64,000 nt of DNA from Eubacterium sp. (GTDB lineage Bacteria > Bacillota > Clostridia > Lachnospirales > Lachnospiraceae), in contig JAFXZW010000005.1 in assembly GCA_017541035.1 (NCBI GenBank), forward strand, positions 1 through 64,000, in the 5' to 3' direction. Positions 51,169-60,874 of this stretch are shown here, in pieces. Within the stretch, counting starts at the first letter, position 1, and each line of letters opens with the position of its first letter. The notes beneath the pieces were generated by a model. That model ran no database searches, was not told the origin of the DNA, and was given only the letters and a program-made list of their open reading frames with translations. Position numbers and translations under genes: made by a program.

Positions 51169-52653
51169 TTACCGTTCCAGCCTTCCATCACGGTACATGG
51201 AAAACTCCTCCATGGGATAATCCTTCAGATTTTCAAGAACCTTTCGACCATCTGCCTGGGAAAGAAGGTTCTCTCTTGCTTTGGTGATCTCCCCTTCTGT
51301 CTTATGCTTCGATGGTCCTCCCACACATCCGCCCGGACAGAACATTCCCTCAATAAAGTCCTCCGGCAGCTTTCCGTATTTCAGCAGGGTTACAGCCTGG
51401 ATACATTCCTTACCTCCGGCACATTTTCGCAGACGGATATCCTTTGTATCCACACCCCGCTCCTGCATGCATTCGATCACGGCATTTGCCACTCCGCCGC
51501 TGGTAGCGAAACGTTTGCCGAAAATGCTGGCCTCCTGATATCTCTCCTCCACCGGCTTCAGCTCCACATCCTTCGAACGAAGCAATGCGCGGAATTCCCC
51601 ATAGGTCATAACATAGTCTGCATTGTCCGGAATAGACGGATCCTGCGCTTCCGCTTTTTTGGCAACACAGGGGCCCAGGAAAACCGTTACACAGCCCGGA
51701 TAGAGATATTTCAGATACCGGGACACCGCACACATGGGAGAAACGATTTCCGACTTGTTCTCCGCAAACTGCTCCGGAAAACTCTTCTTCAGCAGACCGA
51801 TAAAGGCAGGGCAACAGGAGGTAGTCATCTTTCGCCCCTCCTCAAGTGCCTCCGTCCATTCCTTCGACTCATATGCCGCCGTCATATCGGCACCCAGGCC
51901 AACCTCCACCATATCCCAGAAGCCAAGCTCCTTCAGCGCATGTCGCACGGATGCCATGGAAATGTCCGCACCGAACTGTCCCTCTGTCGCAGGTGCGCAC
52001 ATGGCGATGACCTTCTTTCCTGCCTTGATCTCCCGAATTATATCAACCAGATAGGATTTTGCCGCAATTGCGCCAAAAGGACACGCATGGATACCGTGTC
52101 CGCACTGAACGCATTTTGATTCATCGATGCGGCAGATCCCGTATTCGTCATAGGTAATGGCTCCCGTCGGACAGGCCTTCTTGCAGGGGCGCTCCAGATG
52201 CGCGATCGCAGAATACGGACAGGCCTCTGCACATTTACCGCACTCCCTGCATTTAGCTGCATCGATATGCGACCGGTCATGACCGATGGAAACGGCCCCA
52301 AACCGGCAGGAATTCAGGCAGGCCTTCCCTATGCAGAGCCTGCAGTTGTCTGTCACGGTATAGGATGAGATCGGACACTCCTCACAGGCCGGATGGATCA
52401 CCTGGATCACGTTATCCGACTGCTGTTCCGGATCCGCTGTGGGACAAAGGCCCTCCGCCAGACGGATGCGCTGGCGCACGATCTCTCTCTCCTTATAGAT
52501 ACAGCAGCGATACTGCGCCAAGGGTCCGGGGATGATCTTATAGACCAGCGCATCCTTTTCCTCTTCATTAAGGCGGTCCTCCCACGCCAGACGGGCAACC
52601 TCCTCCAGTATCACATGTTTTAAGTGAATGATTCCTACATCATTGGTAATCAT
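51169..52653 (-). CDS. [FeFe]-hydrogenase-type iron-sulfur protein
   Basis: Probable iron-only hydrogenase or related redox protein, 494 residues from the ATG at 52653. The N-terminal part has several 4Fe-4S motifs (CRLCIGKACLNSC, CRECGKCAEACP, CVQCGHGIHACP). The H-cluster motifs are TSCCPAF, GPCVAKKAEAQ and EGMFCPGGCVGGPS. The first matches L1 closely, while the second starts with Gly rather than Met and the third ends GGPS rather than GGGQP, resembling the group B type. Whether it evolves H2 cannot be told here. It follows the alkylsulfatase-like gene; no maturase genes are in the window. Confidence 0.85.
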   Translation of the reverse strand: MITNDVGIIHLKHVILEEVARLAWEDRLNEEEKDALVYKIIPGPLAQYRCCIYKEREIVRQRIRLAEGLCPTADPEQQSDNVIQVIHPACEECPISSYTVTDNCRLCIGKACLNSCRFGAVSIGHDRSHIDAAKCRECGKCAEACPYSAIAHLERPCKKACPTGAITYDEYGICRIDESKCVQCGHGIHACPFGAIAAKSYLVDIIREIKAGKKVIAMCAPATEGQFGADISMASVRHALKELGFWDMVEVGLGADMTAAYESKEWTEALEEGRKMTTSCCPAFIGLLKKSFPEQFAENKSEIVSPMCAVSRYLKYLYPGCVTVFLGPCVAKKAEAQDPSIPDNADYVMTYGEFRALLRSKDVELKPVEERYQEASIFGKRFATSGGVANAVIECMQERGVDTKDIRLRKCAGGKECIQAVTLLKYGKLPEDFIEGMFCPGGCVGGPSKHKTEGEITKARENLLSQADGRKVLENLKDYPMEEFSMYRDGRLER

Positions 52654-52720
52654 TTTTTCCTCCGGTAATTGATATCGATAACAGCCGGGCATCCCGGTTT
52701 ACACCCATTTTCCAGTTTCT

Positions 52721-54787
52721 TTACGGTTCAATGATGTTAAATCCGCCTCTTGCACCGGCCTCTTGATTCGTCAATGCTTCGGTCAGTTTTTCAAAAGCCG
52801 CCAAATCGCCTTTTACTTCCGCCGCCTTCAAAAACTCATCGCTCTGTCCCGAAATAAGATAAAGCAATGCTTTGGATGGACAGGTAACGGTAACATCCGG
52901 CTCACCCGGAAATGACCCCTTCACATAGAGCAAGGATCCATAACGCACACAAACCGTATACTTTCCGGATTGATCGCTAAGCTGAAAGGCAACAGTAAAG
53001 CTTTGATCCGCCATACTTTCCCTGTCCAGGAGAATTCCCATATAATCGAAGGCCATTTCCGGAGTCAAATTACGGATCAGATCCGTTGCAAAGGTGGTAT
53101 TTCCTTTCAGATTTCCAGCCTGATTTCCGTTTCGAAGCTCCAGTGCAGCACTCAGATAACAGTTACGCCATGTTCCGGATTCGGATTGATAGCCGAGCTG
53201 CTCAAGAGCATCGGCACAAAGGTTTCTTGCTTCCTGGTTGCCCGGATCCGCAAAAACAAGCATGTTTGTAAATTCGGCAACCCACTGATACTCTCCGTTA
53301 TCAAATTCCTCTTTAGCCTTTTTCATAGCCGCATCGATACCACCGGCTTCAAGATATTCCGTCCATTTCCTGGCACTCTCTTCCGGTGTCAGCTTATTCA
53401 GATTAATGGGATTGGCATCATACCAGCCCATGTATTTCTGATAAACCGCCTTCGCATCATGCGCTACGGTTCCGTAATACTGCCTTGTATACCAGTTCTT
53501 TGCCAGCGCATCCGGAAGCTTTATTTTGTCGGCGATTTCGGCAGAAGTATACCCTTTGTTAAGCATCGCAAGCGTTTCATCGTTAATAAATTTATAAACC
53601 GCTGCCGTATTGATCATGTATTCATTTACTGTTTCCTTCCCCCAGTGCGGCCAGTTGTGAGACTGGAATGTCACATCCGTTCGGTCTCCGTACCTGCTCA
53701 CGGCTTCCACGATATATTCCGCCCAGGCATTCCCGTCCCTTACCTCCGCGCCTCTTAATGTGTAGAGATTATGAAGTGAACCGGTACAGTTTTCCGCCAG
53801 CCACAAGGCCTTTTTCTGAGGAAAATATGCGTTCATCTCAGCCGGAGCCTCCGTACCGGGAGTCAGCTGAAATTCCATTTCAACGCCATCGATTGTAAGC
53901 GTTTCTCCCGTCCCGGTAATCTCCCAGGTAGGCATCATGTAGGTAAGCGAGCCCCGGGACTGCCCCATGCCGATTCCGATAGAAAGGGCTCCTTCGGGAC
54001 CCTTCTCAAGCATGATCCCGTACTGATAATTGGCTCTTCTGCTCATGGCTGTTCCCGCATACAGATTTTCCGCTATGGCGTGTTCGGCAAACCCTTCCGG
54101 TACGATAATGGGTATCTTCCCGCTTTCCAGTTGTTTGTCTATGGGAAGGGAAGCATCCGCCTCTTCACCGTCCCTGATAAAAGCTCTTATCCCTCCAAAA
54201 TGATCCACATGCGGATGGGATATGAGAACGGCCTTCACGGGACGTTCTCCAAGATTCTTATCAACCAGTTCCTTTGCCGCCTGTGCTACCTCACGGCCCA
54301 TTCCGGTATCAAATATGATCCAGCCCGTATCTCCTTTGATAAATGTGATATTGGCCATATCATAACCGCGAACCTGATATATTCCGTCCGTCACTTCAAA
54401 AAGCCCGTAGGCATGATTATTGATGACATTCTCCCAAAGACTTGGATTTACCGTATCCGGGGCCTCATCCGTATCCTCCACAAAGGAATATGCATCCTGA
54501 CTCCAGATAACATGGCCGTCTTCCGCAATCAGTTCCAGTGAATCCGGCGCATCGATCAATCCCTTTCTGGCATTCTCCCGCTCACTTTTGTCTGAAAAAT
54601 CAAGCATATCATACCATTTTTTATTTGCCTCAGCCGTAGCCTGTGAAGCAGGCTTTCCACCACTGCCTGAAGTCACTTCCGTCGTTTCTGCAGCGTCAGC
54701 TGATTCTTTTGCCACACATCCGGTGAACATCGTGCCAACCATGGTAAAAGCAGCTATTACGGCTGCAGCTTTTTTTGCTATATTCAT
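52721..54787 (-). CDS. Alkylsulfatase-like MBL lipoprotein with SCP2 domain
   Basis: Surface lipoprotein of 688 residues from the ATG at 54787 (lipobox FTGC near residue 22). An MBL domain carries HPHVDHFGG and AENCTGSLHNLYTLRGAEV; QSHNWPHWG matches the SdsA1/BDS1 alkylsulfatase group. The dimerisation-type helical region follows (about 430-560), and a C-terminal SCP2-like lipid-binding domain ends the protein (about 570-688). This group hydrolyses primary or secondary alkyl sulfates in aerobes; here a membrane-anchored version is found in an apparent anaerobe. The substrate, perhaps a host or dietary sulfate ester, is unknown. Confidence 0.85.
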   Translation of the reverse strand: MNIAKKAAAVIAAFTMVGTMFTGCVAKESADAAETTEVTSGSGGKPASQATAEANKKWYDMLDFSDKSERENARKGLIDAPDSLELIAEDGHVIWSQDAYSFVEDTDEAPDTVNPSLWENVINNHAYGLFEVTDGIYQVRGYDMANITFIKGDTGWIIFDTGMGREVAQAAKELVDKNLGERPVKAVLISHPHVDHFGGIRAFIRDGEEADASLPIDKQLESGKIPIIVPEGFAEHAIAENLYAGTAMSRRANYQYGIMLEKGPEGALSIGIGMGQSRGSLTYMMPTWEITGTGETLTIDGVEMEFQLTPGTEAPAEMNAYFPQKKALWLAENCTGSLHNLYTLRGAEVRDGNAWAEYIVEAVSRYGDRTDVTFQSHNWPHWGKETVNEYMINTAAVYKFINDETLAMLNKGYTSAEIADKIKLPDALAKNWYTRQYYGTVAHDAKAVYQKYMGWYDANPINLNKLTPEESARKWTEYLEAGGIDAAMKKAKEEFDNGEYQWVAEFTNMLVFADPGNQEARNLCADALEQLGYQSESGTWRNCYLSAALELRNGNQAGNLKGNTTFATDLIRNLTPEMAFDYMGILLDRESMADQSFTVAFQLSDQSGKYTVCVRYGSLLYVKGSFPGEPDVTVTCPSKALLYLISGQSDEFLKAAEVKGDLAAFEKLTEALTNQEAGARGGFNIIEP

Positions 54788-54882
54788 AACCAACCTCCTG
54801 TTTCTCAAATATTCAATTCCTGAGTCAAAAGATGCTTTGGTGATACCGATCAATATTTCTATCCGATTCCGTTCCATGGATT

Positions 54883-56247
54883 TCAGATCAAACCCCTGAT
54901 CAGAATAAACACCGTGATCACGGGAAGTACATATTTGAAATACGGGATCAGTCGCCCGGACATTTTGATCCCCTTCCCGGTATTTACCTCTTCCAGATAC
55001 TTCTCTGCTCCCCATCCGAATTTCCATGTGCAGAAAAGCATAAATACGATGCTTCCCGCCGGCAGGATAATATTACTTACAAGAAAATCTTCAGAAGAAA
55101 GAATATCCTTCCCTCCGAAAAACCGGACGTCACTCCAGAGATTGAAGCCCAAAACACAGGGTACTCCTGTCACCAGAACAATAATAAAATTGACAGCGAT
55201 GGATCTCGCTCTGGTCCAATCGAGATTATCCATCAGCGTACGTACCAGATTCTCAAAAACTGCCGTAACCGTTGAGAAGCTTGCAAATACCATAAAAAGG
55301 AAAAACATCGTTCCCCAGACCTGTCCCCCATTCATGTCGGCAAAAATGCGCGGAAGAGTCTGGAATATAAGGGAAGGCCCCTGATCGGATTCCACACCGA
55401 AGGCTGAACAGGCCGGAAAAATGATCAGTCCGGCCATTATCGCGACAAAGGTATCCAGTGATATGATACGAATAGCTTCTCCCGTAAGTGCATGTTCTTT
55501 GGACATATAACTGCCAAAGATCTCCATTGCACCGATTCCGAGACTGAGGGTAAAGAAGGCCTGGTTCATCGCATTGGTGATCACCTTTCCCCATCCGATG
55601 GCGCCGGCCTTCTCAGGATTCGGCATCAGATAAAACTTAATCCCTTCACCTCCGCCTTTCAGAAAGAGACTGTTCACGGCAAGGATCAGAATCAGACCCA
55701 AAAGCCCGATCATGATCACCTTTGTTACACGTTCCAGCCCCCTCTGAACGCCAAAACTGAGAACAAGGAAGCCGAGGATCACAATGATTACCATGAAGAT
55801 CAGCATTTCCACAGGACTTGCCATGAGGTCATCGAACACCGGTGTCACATCATCCGGCTTCATATTCTCAAAAGTACCTGTGAGGTATTTCCAGAAATAG
55901 GAAAGCATCCATCCAGCTACAGTTGTATAGTACATCATCAGGATAATACAACCGATATAACATACCCAGCCGTGAACATGCCAGAACTGTCCTTTTTTTT
56001 CTAGCTTCTGTATGCCCCGCATGGTCGTTCGTCCACTTGCACGTCCTACCGCCAGCTCCATGGTCAGCGCCGGAACTCCCAGAATAACAAGAAATATAAT
56101 GTAAAACAGCACAAAGATCGCACCGCCGTTTTCACCGACAGTGTATGGAAAACGCCATACATTTCCGATTCCTATGGCACACCCGGCACTTACGAGAATA
56201 AAACCCAGCCTGCTGCTGAACCCTTCTCTATCCTTTACCTCACTCAT
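54883..56247 (-). CDS. NSS family sodium-dependent transporter
   Basis: Sodium symporter for amino acids or related compounds, 454 residues with about eleven to twelve hydrophobic segments. The unwound TM1 motif GCAIGIGNVWRFPYTVGENGG is typical of NSS (shown in part as GIGNVWRFPY), as are SLGIGAMEIFGSYMSKE and ILPAGSIVFML. The substrate cannot be assigned. Between the alkylsulfatase-like gene (96 bp) and acetolactate decarboxylase (32 bp). Confidence 0.9.
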   Translation of the reverse strand: MSEVKDREGFSSRLGFILVSAGCAIGIGNVWRFPYTVGENGGAIFVLFYIIFLVILGVPALTMELAVGRASGRTTMRGIQKLEKKGQFWHVHGWVCYIGCIILMMYYTTVAGWMLSYFWKYLTGTFENMKPDDVTPVFDDLMASPVEMLIFMVIIVILGFLVLSFGVQRGLERVTKVIMIGLLGLILILAVNSLFLKGGGEGIKFYLMPNPEKAGAIGWGKVITNAMNQAFFTLSLGIGAMEIFGSYMSKEHALTGEAIRIISLDTFVAIMAGLIIFPACSAFGVESDQGPSLIFQTLPRIFADMNGGQVWGTMFFLFMVFASFSTVTAVFENLVRTLMDNLDWTRARSIAVNFIIVLVTGVPCVLGFNLWSDVRFFGGKDILSSEDFLVSNIILPAGSIVFMLFCTWKFGWGAEKYLEEVNTGKGIKMSGRLIPYFKYVLPVITVFILIRGLI

Positions 56248-56279
56248 GTCCTTCCTCCGATAGTCTGTATTGATGTAAA

Positions 56280-57005
56280 CTATCCTTTTTCGACCTTCTT
56301 AATCTCTTCCTCGGAAGCCTGCTTCAGGGAGTAGGTATCAAAAGCAGCCGCTTTCGGCAGTTCGATCTCTATCCTGTTGATCTTGTCCAGACGTACCGTT
56401 CCCTGCTTCATTATGACATTAAAGACATGTCCGCCTTTTGTTCTGTCCTCCGAGAGAAAATGCAAATGCCAGCCGGGCATGTTGATCCCGTCCATGTGAT
56501 CAGGGAAATATACTCCCACCAGGGAGCCGCGGATATTTTCAAATACAAAGGAGGTCTGATTCTTATCCAGGACCTCTTTCAGGGTGACATGATGCGACTT
56601 ATATGGTTCTTCGGATCTCGCGTCAACTTTTTCGAACAACCCGTCGATCCTTACCACATGCATACTATTTAATCCGAAATGCTCTTCAATCCTTTGTGTC
56701 AGCTCCGTGCGGATCGATTCGATATCCGGCTTGTCCTTCATTTCAAACTCTCTTTCACCCAATAGCTTTGCCACGGCTGAGAACGGGACTCCCGTATCAG
56801 GATCGGCAAGAGCGACGGTTCCATCTGATTTTGCCTGATAACAATGCCCGTCCATGGCGATCATTTCTCCATTCACATCCTCAAATGTCCCGAGACCTGT
56901 GTCCCCGTGCTGCAGAAGCTCGCTGACCGTGATCACGGATTTTGTGTATCCCAGTGCAAGCGCCTGCAACGTTGAAACCTGATACATTTTATTCTGTTTG
57001 CTCAT
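56280..57005 (-). CDS. budA: Acetolactate decarboxylase
   Basis: Converts 2-acetolactate to acetoin, diverting pyruvate from acid production or branched-chain synthesis. The 241-residue product has GDTGLGTFEDVNGEM near the start, VDGRSEEPY-type substrate loop as KVDARSEEPYKSHHVTLK, and the zinc-binding HLHFLSEDRTKGGHV. Full family length. Acetolactate synthase is not nearby. It shares a run with NSS and CstA transporters, all with short intergenic gaps. Confidence 0.92.
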   Translation of the reverse strand: MSKQNKMYQVSTLQALALGYTKSVITVSELLQHGDTGLGTFEDVNGEMIAMDGHCYQAKSDGTVALADPDTGVPFSAVAKLLGEREFEMKDKPDIESIRTELTQRIEEHFGLNSMHVVRIDGLFEKVDARSEEPYKSHHVTLKEVLDKNQTSFVFENIRGSLVGVYFPDHMDGINMPGWHLHFLSEDRTKGGHVFNVIMKQGTVRLDKINRIEIELPKAAAFDTYSLKQASEEEIKKVEKG

Positions 57006-57035
57006 ATATTTTCCTCCATCTCAAAACATAATCCA

Positions 57036-58475
57036 TCATACTTTATGTTCGGTGATATCCAATGACTCCTTCTGCAGCTTGTGCTCCAGGCGCATATAAC
57101 CGATAAAATGCAGTAAAGCAAAGATGATGCCGACCGGATATGCTATATCCTGGTCGATCCCGAAGCCTTCTTTCGCCATCATAATGTAAGTCAGACTGAC
57201 GGCTGTCATAAAGGTAGCCGGTACGGCCGTGATCAGGGAAGCGATCTTATGTTCCCTCGTTCTTAACAGATAGACTGTTGCCAGCCACAAGGCAGCCATG
57301 GCAAGTGTCTGATTACTCCATGAGAAGTATCTCCAAAGCACATTGAAATCCAGCTGTGTAAGCAATGCCCCCAGGCCAAGGAGCGGCAGGGAAATGATCA
57401 GACGATTCTTCAGCTTCTGCTGATCCATGTGGAAAATCTCAGCCAGGATAAGTCTTGCCGAACGAAAAGCGGTATCTCCCGAGGTGATGGGACAGGCAAC
57501 AACACCGACAATTGCCAGGATTCCTCCTGCCGTACCAAGTATTCCATGAGAGATATCATAAACAACACTGGACTGACCATGTTCGGATAAAGCCTCAAAA
57601 AGGCCGCCTGTGGCTCCGTAAAAAGCAACACCTCCGGCCGCCCATACCAGCGCTATGATACTTTCGGACAGCATGGCCCCGTAGAATACTTTCCGCCCGA
57701 CCTTTTCCGACGTGATGCATTTTGCAACCAGGGGTGATTGTGTTGCATGAAATCCGGAGATTGCTCCGCAGGCAACGGTCACAAACATATACGGCCATAC
57801 AGGCAGTCCATCCGGATGCAGATTCTCAAAGTTGATCTCCGGCACGGTGTAGCCGCCGAAAATAACCCCGCCGAGAATTCCTACCGCCATCAGGATAAGG
57901 ACAACTGCGAAAACAGGATACAACCGTCCGATGATCTTATCGATCGGAAGCAGCGTTGCCAGCACATAGTAAAACAGGATCACAATGATCCAGGCGGTTG
58001 TGTTCATGAAATTTGGCGTCAATGTGGAAAGAAGTGCTGCAGGGCTGGTGACAAAGACCGTTCCGGTCAAAAGAAGCAGCAATACGGAGAAGATCCGCAT
58101 TATCCACTTGACAGTCTTTCCCATGTAAATACCGGAAAGCTCGGCAATGGATGCTCCGTCATGCCGTTCGGAGATCATGCCGATCATAAAATCATGGATA
58201 CCTCCGCCCAGGATTGCTCCAAACACGATCCACAAAAATACCACAGGACCGAAGCAGGCGCCCATAAGTGCGCCAAAGATCGGTCCTGTTCCTGCTATAT
58301 TCAGCAGTTGCACAAGGTATGCCTTCCAGGTCTTCATCGGCACAAAATCCACACCGTCTTCCTTGGCAAAGGCAGGCGTGATTCTGTCATCCGGTTCAAT
58401 CACCTTAGCCGCTAAACGGCCATACAGAAAATACCCCAGAAGCAGTACCGTAAATGAACAAATCAATGAAATCAT
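57036..58475 (-). CDS. Carbon starvation protein CstA family transporter
   Basis: A 479-residue membrane protein with about a dozen hydrophobic segments. CstA features include DFVPMKTWKAYLVQLLNIAG, GPIFGALMGACFGPVVFLW and DTAFRSARLILAEIF. CstA homologues transport peptides or pyruvate. The next gene downstream, acetolactate decarboxylase, uses a pyruvate-derived substrate, so pyruvate uptake is an attractive but unproved option. It heads the short-gap run 58475-51169. Confidence 0.9.
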   Translation of the reverse strand: MISLICSFTVLLLGYFLYGRLAAKVIEPDDRITPAFAKEDGVDFVPMKTWKAYLVQLLNIAGTGPIFGALMGACFGPVVFLWIVFGAILGGGIHDFMIGMISERHDGASIAELSGIYMGKTVKWIMRIFSVLLLLLTGTVFVTSPAALLSTLTPNFMNTTAWIIVILFYYVLATLLPIDKIIGRLYPVFAVVLILMAVGILGGVIFGGYTVPEINFENLHPDGLPVWPYMFVTVACGAISGFHATQSPLVAKCITSEKVGRKVFYGAMLSESIIALVWAAGGVAFYGATGGLFEALSEHGQSSVVYDISHGILGTAGGILAIVGVVACPITSGDTAFRSARLILAEIFHMDQQKLKNRLIISLPLLGLGALLTQLDFNVLWRYFSWSNQTLAMAALWLATVYLLRTREHKIASLITAVPATFMTAVSLTYIMMAKEGFGIDQDIAYPVGIIFALLHFIGYMRLEHKLQKESLDITEHKV

Positions 58476-58595
58476 AAATCACTCCGTTCCGGTTCATACT
58501 CTGTCCGTGCAAAGTATTACCTAATAATTCCATACACCTTCAGATATCAAATAATATACACATTGCAAGCCCTCAAAACAGTTTTTGATCTGTAA

Positions 58596-58898
58596 TCAGT
58601 CTACGTCACGCATCAGTTTTGTTCCAAGCCAGATAAATACGACAAATCCGACGATCAATACAATAAGCGCTGCCGCTATATTCCACAAACCTGTCAGGGC
58701 ACTCAAAGCAGGAGCAAGAGCCACCAGTGCAACAACCTTTGACAGCTGCGTCATGTATTTTTCCGGATTTTTCGGTTTTACGGAAACAGTCGCCCTTGCA
58801 GGAAGTATATTGTAATTTTTAGTCAACGCCATCAGCAGCGCATAAAGCAGAATGGCAGCCGCAAAAATCCCCATAAGAATTGAATATCCGTATTCCAT
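58596..58898 (-). CDS. Small three-helix membrane protein
   Basis: A 100-residue protein with three hydrophobic segments (about 5-25, 52-70, 73-92) and a basic loop (VKPKNPEKYMTQLSK). I do not recognise a family. The ATG at 58898 lies 29 bp after hisC and 120 bp before CstA. The gap to CstA is AT-rich, and a promoter for CstA may lie there, although I could not fix one. Confidence 0.65.
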   Translation of the reverse strand: MEYGYSILMGIFAAAILLYALLMALTKNYNILPARATVSVKPKNPEKYMTQLSKVVALVALAPALSALTGLWNIAAALIVLIVGFVVFIWLGTKLMRDVD

Positions 58899-58927
58899 AG
58901 CTATCCCCGTATCTACCCTCTTCCGTA

Positions 58928-59980
58928 TCAGAGTCCCATCTTCCGGAACAATTCAAGTACCTTATCCATTTCCTCATCCGTTCCGATGGTGATCCTCAGA
59001 TAATCGGATATACGCGGCTGGTCAAAATACCGGAAGTAGATTCCCGCCTCCCGGGCTGTTTCAAAGATTACCTTCGCCGGAACATTTTCATGAGATGCAA
59101 AAACGAAATTCGCTGACGAAGGGATCACGTGGAAATGATACTCTTCCGCTGCTTTCGTAAACCGTTCTCTCGTTGCCGTGATCTTCCCTATGGTTTCTCT
59201 GAAGTATGCCTCATCCTCCACGGAACGTGTTCCCCAGATAATGGAAGGACGGTTCAGCGTGTAGGAATTGTAGGAATATTTTACTGCCTGCATGGCTCCG
59301 ATCAGCTCCGGTGAACCTATGGCATAGCCTATGCGCATTCCGGCCATGGACCGGGATTTGGAAAAGGTTCTTACCACCAGAAGGTTGGGAAAACTGTCCA
59401 GCAGTGAAAGGGCCGAACTGCCCTCGGGCGCAAAATCGATATAGGCCTCATCTACGATCACGATGCATTCCGGATGTGCCTTAAGGAGTGCTTCCACATC
59501 ACTTAACGGAAGGAGTCTCGCCGTCGGCGCATTGGGATTTGGGAAGACGATTCCTCCCTTCTCCCCCTCATAATCCGCGATCCGGATGCGGAAATCCTCA
59601 TCCAGGGGAACGGTTTCCACAGGAATCCGAAAGAGCTCCGCCCATACCGGATAAAAGGAATAGCTGATATCAGGAAAGGCGATGGGAAGCTCGGAATTAA
59701 AAAAGGTGAGAAATGCCATTCCAAGCACATCATCACTTCCGACACCGACAAAGATCTGCTCCGCCTTTACCCCATGATATTCCGACAGGGAACGGACAAG
59801 ATCCCCGATGGTGGGATCCGGGTATTTCCGCAGATCCTTCATTTCCACATCCTCAGAAAGCACCTTTGGGGACGGAGGATAGGGATTCTCATTGGTATTC
59901 AGTTTAATAATTCCATCCTTCTTCGGTTGCTCGCCGGGGGTATAAGGGGTAACCTTTCTAACACAATCCTTCCAGTTCAT
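58928..59980 (-). CDS. hisC: Histidinol-phosphate aminotransferase
   Basis: PLP enzyme of histidine synthesis, fold type I. The 350-residue product has LNTNENPYPPSPKV at the start, VDEAYIDFAPEGSSA, the PLP-lysine motif RTFSKSRSMAGMRIGYA and the late DYLRITIGTDEEMDKVLE. Isolated from other his genes. The start is 3 bp after the zinc-ribbon gene stop, so the two are coupled. Confidence 0.93.
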   Translation of the reverse strand: MNWKDCVRKVTPYTPGEQPKKDGIIKLNTNENPYPPSPKVLSEDVEMKDLRKYPDPTIGDLVRSLSEYHGVKAEQIFVGVGSDDVLGMAFLTFFNSELPIAFPDISYSFYPVWAELFRIPVETVPLDEDFRIRIADYEGEKGGIVFPNPNAPTARLLPLSDVEALLKAHPECIVIVDEAYIDFAPEGSSALSLLDSFPNLLVVRTFSKSRSMAGMRIGYAIGSPELIGAMQAVKYSYNSYTLNRPSIIWGTRSVEDEAYFRETIGKITATRERFTKAAEEYHFHVIPSSANFVFASHENVPAKVIFETAREAGIYFRYFDQPRISDYLRITIGTDEEMDKVLELFRKMGL

Positions 59981-59983
59981 CCT

Positions 59984-60814
59984 TTACTCCTTCTTCATCA
60001 CGATATCAAAGCCCTGCAGGGAATCATCCGCAAAGGAAATGGTCTGATCCCGCCGGTTATAGGTTCCTTCAATATATTTTCCGTTTGCGGAAATGTAGGT
60101 CTTGCTTCCGTCAAAGGTGACTTCCACTTCCTGGGTGTCTGTCTTCCCGCGGTAGGTTGCGGTAAGCACACCCTTATTTCCTTTCAGTTCCAGCTCCAGG
60201 CTGGTTCCGTCAAAGGCATAATCATCCCAGATATAGGTTCCGTTCTTCAGATGAAAAACACCCATCAGGAACATCACAAAAAGAGCGATCAAAGCCATAC
60301 CACCGATAACGCAGGCGATGATCGGTCCCCTTTTCTTCTTCCGCGCTGCTTTCCTATTCTCCTGCTCAGCCTTCTCCTGCCGGATCTGATGAATGCCGGC
60401 ATAGGGATCATAATCGGATGCTTCCTGAAATCCCGGTGTCTGCTGAAACACAGGGGGGAATGATCCCTGAGGAACGAAATGACCCTGAACGTCAGTTTTT
60501 TCTGCAGCCTGCGGCCTGGAGCTCTCCCGTTCCGAACCGGCTCCCCGGAATGCATCGCCGTAGGAAGTACTGCCCCCGGATACCGCGACGTAGGATTTAC
60601 CATTCCCGGACACTTCTGCTCCGTAGGATTTACCCTCCCCGGACGCTTCTGCTCCGTAGGCTTTTCCATCCACGGACGCTGCTGCTCCGTAGGCTTTTCC
60701 ATCCACGGACGCTGCTGCTCCATAGGAAATATTCTCCCCAGGGGCCGCCGCACCGCAGACCGGGCAGAAAGCTTCCCCTGAGGGTATTTCATTTCCGCAA
60801 ATGATACATTTCAT
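59984..60814 (-). CDS. Zinc-ribbon membrane protein with 11-residue repeats
   Basis: A 276-residue protein. An N-terminal zinc ribbon (CIICGNEIPSGEAFCPVCGAA) is followed by a low-complexity linker with five to six YGAAASVDGKA-type 11-residue repeats (about 30-90), a Gln/Pro-rich stretch, a transmembrane segment (about 168-190) and an extracytoplasmic beta-rich domain (about 190-276). The layout matches the neighbour at 61165-61827, which has a different linker. The function is unknown; it may connect a cytoplasmic ribbon to an outside sensor. Cotranscribed with hisC. Confidence 0.8.
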   Translation of the reverse strand: MKCIICGNEIPSGEAFCPVCGAAAPGENISYGAAASVDGKAYGAAASVDGKAYGAEASGEGKSYGAEVSGNGKSYVAVSGGSTSYGDAFRGAGSERESSRPQAAEKTDVQGHFVPQGSFPPVFQQTPGFQEASDYDPYAGIHQIRQEKAEQENRKAARKKKRGPIIACVIGGMALIALFVMFLMGVFHLKNGTYIWDDYAFDGTSLELELKGNKGVLTATYRGKTDTQEVEVTFDGSKTYISANGKYIEGTYNRRDQTISFADDSLQGFDIVMKKE

Positions 60815-60874
60815 AAATGTGATTCCTCCGAATCGAATGCATACAGCAAACCATGTCCTTCAGCTATAAAGCAA

